Source: Variovorax sp. S12S4 (GTDB lineage Bacteria; Pseudomonadota; Gammaproteobacteria; Burkholderiales; Burkholderiaceae_C). Taken from it: a stretch of 64,000 bases of DNA. The notes beneath the pieces were generated by a model. That model saw only the letters and a list, made by a program, of their open reading frames with translations, had not been told where the DNA came from and searched no databases. Below, one piece after another: positions 57,955 through 64,000 of this stretch (positions are counted from its first letter, which is position 1; each line of letters starts with the position of its first letter). Made by a program: the position numbers and the translations under genes. The stretch lies in contig NZ_JALPKR020000002.1 in assembly GCF_023195515.1 (NCBI RefSeq), positions 806,001 to 870,000 of the forward strand, in the 5' to 3' direction.

Positions 57955-58080
57955 TCAGCGTCCGCTGAACCAGATCATGCGGACCAGGAATCCGAGAAAG
58001 AACATCACGGCGATGGAGGCCAGCGTGAGCCCCATGCGTCGGTTGTTCTTTCTTTGTTCGGGCGTGGTCATTGTCGTCAT
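57955..58080 (-). CDS. Cytochrome oxidase small assembly protein
   Basis: A 41-residue protein: a basic N-terminus (TTPEQRKNNRRM) and a single membrane helix (TLASIAVMFFLGFLVRMIWF). Such tiny genes lie between coxA and ctaG in Burkholderiales and are named for that position; they resemble CcoQ-size accessory peptides. The role is inferred. Confidence 0.85.
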   Translation of the reverse strand: MTTMTTPEQRKNNRRMGLTLASIAVMFFLGFLVRMIWFSGR

Positions 58081-58103
58081 GCGGGCCGGCGGCCGTGCAG
58101 CGT

Positions 58104-59737
58104 TCAGCCGATCACCTTGGTGGCGGTTGGGTCGAGCTTGGGCGGGTTCTCGAAGGTGTGGAAAGGCGCCGGCGAGGGCACTTCCCACTCGAGGCCTTCC
58201 GCGGCTTCCCATGGCTTTTGCGGCGCCTTCTCACCCTTGCCGAGCATGGTCGGCAGCACGATGAAGAAGAAGAAGTAAACCTGTGCAAGACCGAAGCCGA
58301 AGGCGCCAATGGACGCTACCGCGTTGAAGTCGGCAAACTGCATCGGGTAGTCGGCATAGCGGCGCGGCATGCCGGCCAGGCCCAGGAAGTGCATCGGGAA
58401 GAAGGTGATGTTGAACGAGATCAGCGACCACCAGAAGTGGATCTTGCCGCGCGTTTCGCTGTACATCACGCCCGTCCACTTGGGCGCCCAGTAGTAGTAG
58501 CCCGCGAACATCGCGTAGAGCGAGCCGGCCACCAGCACGTAGTGGAAGTGGGCCACCACGTAGTAGGTGTCCTGCAGCTGGATGTCGATGGGCGCAATGG
58601 CCAGGATGAGGCCCGTGAAGCCGCCCATCGTGAACACGAAGATGAAGCCCACGGCAAACAGCATCGGGGTCTCGAAGGTCATCGAGCCCTGCCACATGGT
58701 GGCGATCCAGTTGAAGATCTTCACGGCCGTCGGCACCGCGATCAGCATGGTCGCGTACATGAAGAACAGCTGGCCCGTGACCGGCATGCCGGTCGTGAAC
58801 ATGTGGTGCGCCCAGACGATGAACGACAGGATCGCGATCGACGAGGTGGCGTACACCATGGAGGCGTAGCCGAACAGCTTCTTGCGCGAGAACGCCGGCA
58901 CGATCTGGCTGATGATGCCGAAGGCCGGCAAGATCATGATGTAGACCTCGGGGTGGCCGAAGAACCAGAAGATGTGCTGGTACATCACCGGGTCGCCGCC
59001 GCCGGCGGGGTTGAAGAAGCTGGTGCCGAAGTGGCGGTCGGTCAGCGTCATGGTGATGGCGCCTGCGAGCACGGGCATCACGGCAATCAGCAGGTAGGCG
59101 GTGATGAGCCAGGTCCAGCAGAACATCGGCATCTTCATCAGCGTCATGCCGGGCGCGCGCATGTTCAGGATGGTGACGATGATGTTGATCGAGCCCATGA
59201 TCGACGAGGCGCCCATGATGTGCATCGCGAAGATGCCGGCGTCCATCGAGGGGCCCATCTGCAGCGTGAGCGGGGCGTAGAGCGTCCAGCCGGCAGCGGG
59301 GGCGCCGCCGGGCATGAAGAACGAACCCACGAGCATCAGCGCCGCGGGAATCAGCAGCCAGAAGCTGAAGTTGTTCATGCGCGCGAAAGCCATGTCGGAT
59401 GCGCCGATCTGCAGCGGGATCATCCAGTTCGCAAAGCCCACGAACGCCGGCATGATGGCGCCGAACACCATGATCAGCCCGTGCATGGTGGTGAACTGGT
59501 TGAACAGCTCGGGGTTCACCAGTTGCAGGCCGGGCTGGAACAGCTCGGCGCGGATCAGGAGTGCGAGCACACCGCCCACCATCAGCATTGTGAAGCTGAA
59601 CAGCAGGTAGAGCGTGCCGATGTCCTTGTGGTTGGTGGCGAACACCCAGCGGCGCCAGCCGGTGGGCGCTGCGTGGTGCTCGGATCGTGTGCGTGGCCGT
59701 CGTGGGCGTGACCGTGGGGGTCGAGGACTGCACTCAT
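58104..59737 (-). CDS. ctaD: Cytochrome c oxidase subunit I, apparent frameshift near the 5' end
   Basis: The catalytic subunit with heme a, heme a3 and CuB. From [16 protein letters not shown] to the C-terminus it is intact: HGLIMVFG (low-spin heme His), [14 protein letters not shown] (CuB His and Tyr), AHHMFTTG, and VAHFHYVLV. The frame opens only at 59645. The true start is probably ATG 59737 ([18 protein letters not shown], a His-rich leader); the frames join with one missing base within 59681-59686, giving [21 protein letters not shown] sequencing error is the likely cause in this respiratory gene. Confidence 0.92.
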
Positions 59738-59792
59738 TTCATTGTTCCTTGCAATTTCTTCGTCGCGGGGCGCTTGGGCTCGATCTTCGCGA

Positions 59793-60971
59793 TCACTTGC
59801 CGCGCAGGGCCAGAACTTCGGCCGGCTGCACCAGCTGGCCCGTCTTGTTCGACCAGCTGTTCTTGGTATAGGTGGCAACGGCGGCCAGGTCGGTGTCGCT
59901 CAGTTGCTTCCAGGACGGCATCGCGCCGTTGTTCTGGCCGTTGAGCAGCACCAGCAGCTGAACCTTGTGGTCGGCGTCGACCACCTTGGGGCTGGCATCC
60001 AGTGCCTTGATCGGGCCCGCGCCCTTGCCGTTGGCCTGGTGGCAGGCCGCGCAGTTGGCGGCGTAGACCTTTTCGCCGCGAGCCATGAGGTCGGGCAGCG
60101 TCCAGACCTTGCTCGGATCGTCGAGCTTGGCGGCGGCTTCCTTGCGCTTGGTGTCGACCCATGCCGTGTAGTCGGCGGCCGAAACCACCTTCACGTGGAT
60201 GGGCATGTAGGCGTGTTCCTTGCCGCAGAGTTCCTGGCACTGGCCGTAGTAGTCGCCCACGGTTTCGGCGCGGAACCAGGTGTCGCGCACGAAGCCGGGA
60301 ATCGCGTCCTGCTTGATGCCGAGTTGGGGCACGGCAAATGCGTGGATCACGTCGTTGGCGGTGGTGATGATGCGGACCTTCTTCTGCACCGGCACGACCA
60401 TCGGGTTGTCGACCTTGAAGAGGTAGTCGGCGGGCATTTCGCCCTTGGCGCCGGCATCCGACATGGCGCGGTGCGAGCTGTCGAGCGTGGAGATGAAGGC
60501 CAGGCCCTCGCCTTCGCCCGTGAGGTAGTCGTAGCCCCACTTCCACTGGTAGCCGGTGGTCTTGATGGTGAGGTCGGCGTTGGTGGTGTCCTTCTGGGCC
60601 ACCAGCACCTTGGTGGCGGGCAGCGCCATCACGATCACGATGATGAACGGCACGATGGTCCAGATGACCTCGACCACCACCGATTCATGGAAGTTGGCCG
60701 CCTTGTGGCCGACCGACTTGCGGTGCTTCCAGATCGAATAGAACATGACCGCGAACACGGCGACGAAGATGACCGTGCACAGGATCATCATCACCGTGTG
60801 CAGGAAGTGCTGTTCCTGCGCAATCTTGGTAACGCCAAGCGGAAGATTCAGCTGGCGCACCGAAGGGCCGCCGGGCAGATCGTTGACTGCGTGCGCCGCG
60901 CCGCTGAAAGCCGCGCCGGCCGCCAGCAACAGATTCGCCGGCCTGTACTTGTTGCGCCAAATGCTCTTCAT
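59793..60971 (-). CDS. ctaC: Cytochrome c oxidase subunit II with fused cytochrome c domain
   Basis: The electron-entry subunit. Signal peptide, two membrane helices, and the CuA site (CQELCGKEHAYM) are followed by a C-terminal cytochrome c domain with CAACH heme motif and a distal Met in GAMPSWKQL. It is about 392 residues from ATG 60971; a GTG at 60980 is an alternative. The fused domain is typical of caa3-type or betaproteobacterial oxidases. It is first in the cox operon, 55 bp before ctaD. Confidence 0.95.
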   Translation of the reverse strand: MKSIWRNKYRPANLLLAAGAAFSGAAHAVNDLPGGPSVRQLNLPLGVTKIAQEQHFLHTVMMILCTVIFVAVFAVMFYSIWKHRKSVGHKAANFHESVVVEVIWTIVPFIIVIVMALPATKVLVAQKDTTNADLTIKTTGYQWKWGYDYLTGEGEGLAFISTLDSSHRAMSDAGAKGEMPADYLFKVDNPMVVPVQKKVRIITTANDVIHAFAVPQLGIKQDAIPGFVRDTWFRAETVGDYYGQCQELCGKEHAYMPIHVKVVSAADYTAWVDTKRKEAAAKLDDPSKVWTLPDLMARGEKVYAANCAACHQANGKGAGPIKALDASPKVVDADHKVQLLVLLNGQNNGAMPSWKQLSDTDLAAVATYTKNSWSNKTGQLVQPAEVLALRGK

Positions 60972-61030
60972 CGTGTTCACGTTTCTTCAATTTTTTCAAC
61001 AAACCCAACCGTGCAGTGCCGCGCGAGCCT

Positions 61031-61507
61031 TCAGGCGCCACGCAACGCCATGCGAATCTCGCGCGCCAGTGCGGCTCGCAACTCCGGGCGTACATAGCGC
61101 CCCACCCTGACCGATCGACCCTGACCCGAGACCTCGATCAGCGAGCGATCGCCGGCCTGCGGTTCGATCCGCACCTGGTGCGGCAGAAATTCCGTGCGCT
61201 CGTAGTCTCCACCGTTCTCGAGCTCCACCACCAGCCGTCCGCCCTGCAACGCGATCTTTTCTCCATCGGTCGCGTGCCGCGCGTACAGCATGAATACAAA
61301 TCCCACCGCCGCCAGTTCCAGCCAGGCAAAAGGCAGCACCAGCGGCGCACCGAGCAGCCAGAACACCGTACCGATACCGAGCGACACCACGCACAGCGAG
61401 GCGTAGAGCCAGCCCAGCTGGCTCGGCGTCACCGAGCAATTGCGCTTCAGGAACCAGTGGATGTTCTGGCCTGAAACGGTGGCAAAACGAAACACGGAAT
61501 TCGACAC
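61031..61507 (-). CDS. DUF2244 membrane protein
   Basis: A protein of about 158 residues with two membrane helices (WLYASLCVVSLGIGTVFWLL and LVLPFAWLELAAVGFVFMLY) and a C-terminal DUF2244 domain. It lies immediately upstream of coxB, a constant position in many betaproteobacteria, but its function is unknown. The start is uncertain: GTG 61507 and GTG 61495 are both possible and no ATG lies near. Confidence 0.85.
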   Translation of the reverse strand: MSNSVFRFATVSGQNIHWFLKRNCSVTPSQLGWLYASLCVVSLGIGTVFWLLGAPLVLPFAWLELAAVGFVFMLYARHATDGEKIALQGGRLVVELENGGDYERTEFLPHQVRIEPQAGDRSLIEVSGQGRSVRVGRYVRPELRAALAREIRMALRGA

Positions 61508-61676
61508 GGGCGAGTTCAGCAAATCGGTGCGTCGACGGCCGGCCAACCCCTTGTCTCCACAGGATCGGACAGACCTCGTTCGCGGAACAACACCCGCGAG
61601 TTTCACGCAACGGCGGATTGTAGCGGGTAGACACAGGTGCCCGCCCGCAAGATGCGCAGCTTGACGGGCCAGCCGC

Positions 61677-62648
61677 TCATCGATAGCCCGCGCGCTGCGC
61701 GCTACGGTCTTCGCCTTGGGAACGGCCCTGCGGCTCAGCCCCCGGCCGGCCGCGCTGCAGCATCGAGCGCATCTCGCGCAGCGACACCGCGCTCTCGGCC
61801 GAAAGCGCCACGCGCGGCGCCGGCTTGAAGGCGTGGCCATAGATGACTTCGAAGGTGAGCGCAATGCGCCCGCCGCCCTCTTCCGCCGGCGCCAGTTCGG
61901 GCAGCGCCTCTTTCAGCGACCGGTGCCACGCCTTGCCGCGCAGCGCCGGAAAGCGCGCCGGGTGCAGGTTGCGTCCGAGCGTGCGCAGCTCGGCAAGCGC
62001 CGCCTCGGGCGTGGCCCAGGTAAGCACGATGCGTTCCATGTCCATCACCGGCTCGGCAAAGCCGGCATGCACCAGCATGTCGCCCCAGTCGTGCATGTCG
62101 GTGTATTCGTGGCCCGCCGCCGGCCAGCCAAGCCGCGCATGCAGGGCCCGCAGCTCGCGGACCGTGTCGGGGCCAAGGCACGAGAACATCAGGAAGCCGT
62201 CGGTCGCCACCAGCCGGTGCCACTGTGCGATGAGCGCTTCGGGGTCGGCGGCCATGTGCAGCGACATGTTGGCCCAGAGCAGGTCGACGCCGTCCTCGGG
62301 CGGCGCATCGAAGCGCGCCTTGCCACCCTGCCAGCGGCGCGCGCTCCACCAGGGTGATGCCAGCGCCTGGCTGGTTGCGGCGGCAAGGGCCGGTTCGGTT
62401 TCGATCACGAAGCATGCGGCTTCGCGGTAGCGCCGGGCGACGAGTTCGTGCGCCTCAAGGCCGCCGCGAAGGGGCGACCAGTCGGCCCAGGTGCGCGGCT
62501 GCGCCTTGATCCATTGCAGCCGGTCTTCCATGCGGCGCCCGATTTCCTCGTGCAGCCACGGCGAACCGTCGGCAGGCGCGAGCCGCGTCCAGCGTGCGGC
62601 CGCCGTGGGATCGATGGTCGGCGGTCTTCTTGCGGGGTCGGTGGCCAT
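61677..62648 (-). CDS. BioC-like SAM-dependent methyltransferase with divergent motif I
   Basis: A 323-residue protein with the BioC-type C-terminal half (VDLLWANMSLHMAADPEALI, then LFSCLGPDTVRELRAL and AAGHEYTDMHDWGDMLVHAGF). BioC methylates malonyl-ACP to start biotin synthesis. The usual motif I (LDLGCGTG) is replaced by WADWSPLRGGLEAH, so SAM binding is in doubt unless the motif has shifted. The C-terminal tail is Arg/Gln-rich. It is divergent from comF by 23 bp; comF-trmL beside such a gene is common in betaproteobacteria. Confidence 0.8.
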   Translation of the reverse strand: MATDPARRPPTIDPTAAARWTRLAPADGSPWLHEEIGRRMEDRLQWIKAQPRTWADWSPLRGGLEAHELVARRYREAACFVIETEPALAAATSQALASPWWSARRWQGGKARFDAPPEDGVDLLWANMSLHMAADPEALIAQWHRLVATDGFLMFSCLGPDTVRELRALHARLGWPAAGHEYTDMHDWGDMLVHAGFAEPVMDMERIVLTWATPEAALAELRTLGRNLHPARFPALRGKAWHRSLKEALPELAPAEEGGGRIALTFEVIYGHAFKPAPRVALSAESAVSLREMRSMLQRGRPGAEPQGRSQGEDRSAQRAGYR

Positions 62649-62671
62649 GGGGCCGTGAGTATATTGAGCCC

Positions 62672-63388
62672 ATGTTCAGCCGTTGGGCCCGTCGGCCTTT
62701 GACCTCTCTGCTTGCACGGCTGCCCAGCCAGTGCGAGGTGTGCCGCGCCTGGCCTTCCCGGCGCGTTTGCGATGCCTGCGTGGCCCGCTTTGCGCCCCCG
62801 GCCGACCGATGCGGCAGCTGCGCGCTGGCCGTGCCGCAGGGCGTGGTCCGGTGCGGCGAATGCATGGGCGATCCGCCACCGCTCGATACCTGCCTTGCGG
62901 CCTGCGACTATGCGTGGCCGTGGCCCGAATGCATCGCCCAGTTCAAGTTCCGCGGCGAGGCGGGCTGGGCCGGGCCCCTGTCGACGCTGATGCGCAGCGT
63001 GCCCTGGGTGGAACCGGCGCTGGAAAACTGCGACACCGTGCTGCCGATGCCCATGGCCCCCGCCCGGCTGCGCGAGCGCGGCTTCAACCAGGCGCTCGAA
63101 CTGGCGCGCCGGCTGGCGCCCGCCAAGACCGACGCCACGCTGCTGCTGCGCACCCGCGACACGCCGGCGCAGATCGGCCTTGCGCGTGCCGAGCGCCTTC
63201 GCAACCTGCGCGGCGCCTTCGCGGTTGAGCCCCTGCGCGCGAACCAGCTGCAGGGCCGGCGTGTGGTGCTGGTCGACGATGTGATGACGACGGGTGCGTC
63301 GCTCTTTTCGGCGGCCGCGGCGCTGCGGCTGGCCGGCGCAGCGCACATCACGGCCGTGGTGCTGGCGCGGACCGCTGCGCCGCACTGA
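62672..63388 (+). CDS. comF: ComF-family phosphoribosyltransferase-like protein
   Basis: Involved in DNA uptake and competence in several bacteria. The 238-residue protein has an N-terminal zinc-ribbon-like Cys region (CEVC, CDAC, CGSC, CGEC pairs) and a C-terminal PRT domain with the PRPP loop VVLVDDVMTTGASL. RERGFNQALELAR is also typical. It is preceded by the divergent BioC-like gene and followed by trmL after 28 bp. Confidence 0.93.
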   Translation: MFSRWARRPLTSLLARLPSQCEVCRAWPSRRVCDACVARFAPPADRCGSCALAVPQGVVRCGECMGDPPPLDTCLAACDYAWPWPECIAQFKFRGEAGWAGPLSTLMRSVPWVEPALENCDTVLPMPMAPARLRERGFNQALELARRLAPAKTDATLLLRTRDTPAQIGLARAERLRNLRGAFAVEPLRANQLQGRRVVLVDDVMTTGASLFSAAAALRLAGAAHITAVVLARTAAPH

Positions 63389-63416
63389 GCAGGCGCGCCG
63401 CCGCGACAATCGGCGC

Positions 63417-63878
63417 ATGTTCCATATCGTCCTGGTCCAACCCGAAATCCCGCCGAATACAGGCAACGTGATCCGCCTGGCGGCCAACACAGGCTGCGCG
63501 CTGCATCTGGTCGAGCCGCTCGGCTTTTCGATGGACGACCGGCTGCTGCGCCGCGCCGGGCTCGACTACCACGAGTACGCCGAGGTCAAGCGCCATGCCA
63601 GCTGGCAGGCCCTGCTCGACACCGAAAAGCCCGCGGCCGAGCGCATGTTTGCGCTCACCACCCGCGGCACCCGCGCCGTGCACGACGTTCGCTTCCAACC
63701 CGGCGACTGGCTGGTGTTCGGATCAGAGACGAGCGGGCTGCCGCCGGCGGTGCGAGAGGGTTTTGCCGAGCCCCAGCGCCTGCGCCTGCCGATGCGCGAG
63801 GGGCAGCGCAGCCTCAATCTTTCGAACGCGGTGGCAGTGACCGTGTTCGAGGCCTGGCGGCAGAACGGATTCAGCTGA
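63417..63878 (+). CDS. trmL: tRNA (cytidine/uridine-2'-O-)-methyltransferase TrmL
   Basis: A SPOUT-family enzyme that 2'-O-methylates the wobble base of tRNA-Leu. The 153-residue protein starts MFHIVLVQPEIPPNTGNVIR and has the knot motifs VFGSETSGLPPAVRE and SLNLSNAVAVTVFEAWRQ. It is probably co-transcribed with comF. Confidence 0.95.
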   Translation: MFHIVLVQPEIPPNTGNVIRLAANTGCALHLVEPLGFSMDDRLLRRAGLDYHEYAEVKRHASWQALLDTEKPAAERMFALTTRGTRAVHDVRFQPGDWLVFGSETSGLPPAVREGFAEPQRLRLPMREGQRSLNLSNAVAVTVFEAWRQNGFS

Positions 63879-63911
63879 GCGGTTGTGTTCCTGCCGCCGG
63901 CCGAGGCGAAC

Positions 63912-64000
63912 TCAGCGGTAGCGGCGCACCACCGACTCCGCCACGCAGGCCGGCTTGGCCGCGCCTTCGAGCTCGATCGTGGTTTCCCAGGTCATCTGGA
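63912..64000 (-). CDS. C-terminal fragment of an unidentified protein, cut by window edge
   Basis: The last 29 codons of a minus-strand gene, ending MTWETTIELEGAAKPACVAE and then SVVRRYR. The pattern resembles the C-terminus of MaoC-like hot-dog dehydratases, but this is too short to assign. It is convergent with trmL. Confidence 0.5.
   Translation of the reverse strand, partial: QMTWETTIELEGAAKPACVAESVVRRYR

Noticed and set aside
58071..59711. Open frame of 546 codons antisense to ctaD
   Set aside because: His/Arg/Glu-rich shadow of the conserved subunit I gene; no start signal or domain.

Overview
The window reads as a chromosomal segment of a high-GC betaproteobacterium of the order Burkholderiales, most likely Comamonadaceae and close to Variovorax. 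This is inferred from codon use, gene order (gmk-rpoZ-spoT-greB; TPR-lolB-ispE-tRNA-Gln-prs-rplY-pth; the cox/cta cluster with its small accessory proteins; BioC-like-comF-trmL) and two kinds of short interspersed repeat that look typical of this family. There is no phage, plasmid, IS element, rRNA operon or CRISPR array; almost everything is housekeeping or ordinary accessory metabolism.

Layout. 1-3.8 kb: 3' end of gmk, rpoZ, bifunctional (p)ppGpp synthase/hydrolase, convergent greB. 3.9-5.1 kb: two small uncharacterised genes and two tRNAs (Arg-ACG, Met-CAT). 5.1-9.6 kb: hrcA divergent from nadK-recN-rapZ. 9.6-13.5 kb: the 8-oxoguanine repair genes mutY and mutM on either side of a dynamin-like GTPase gene, all on the minus strand. 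13.6-19.6 kb: TPR protein, lolB, ispE, tRNA-Gln, prs, rplY, pth. 19.7-27.3 kb: a DUF4124-like secreted protein, a 2[4Fe-4S] ferredoxin and a five-gene peptide ABC transporter/amidase operon. 27.3-27.6 kb: a 263-bp inverted repeat. 27.6-35 kb: accessory genes (YitT-like, LysR/tautomerase pair, TPR protein, D-aminoacylase-like hydrolase, histidine phosphatase, Yip1-like, alpha/beta hydrolase). 35-38.1 kb: pxpB-pxpC-pxpA-pcp, a 5-oxoproline release and salvage set. 38.3-45.3 kb: coaD, rsmD, argO/argP, a pair of M16 peptidases, ftsY. 45.4-49.6 kb: a repeat-containing lipoprotein, a two-component system and a Mpo1-like membrane protein. 49.7-51.6 kb: rpoH preceded by a perfect CIRCE element, and an AlkC/HEAT-like protein. 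51.6-61.5 kb: the complete aa3-type cytochrome c oxidase cluster (coxB, coxA, small assembly protein, ctaG, DUF2970, coxC, SURF1, SCO-like, ctaA, ctaB, sco). 61.7-64 kb: BioC-like methyltransferase, comF, trmL and the end of an unidentified gene.

Points that stand out. (1) HrcA and a perfect CIRCE operator directly in front of rpoH lie in the same window, linking the HrcA and sigma-32 heat-shock circuits. (2) Four conserved genes (rplY, pxpB, ftsY, coxA) each need a one-base correction to restore the family-typical protein. Three of these are core genes that should be intact, so assembly errors are the likeliest cause. (3) A cluster of four consecutive hairpins lies between tRNA-Gln and prs, and a consensus extended -10 sits inside ispE upstream. 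(4) A lipoprotein with a poly-Gly/Pro stalk carries about five copies of a roughly 50-residue repeat I do not recognise. I found no clear evidence for an entirely new multi-gene system.
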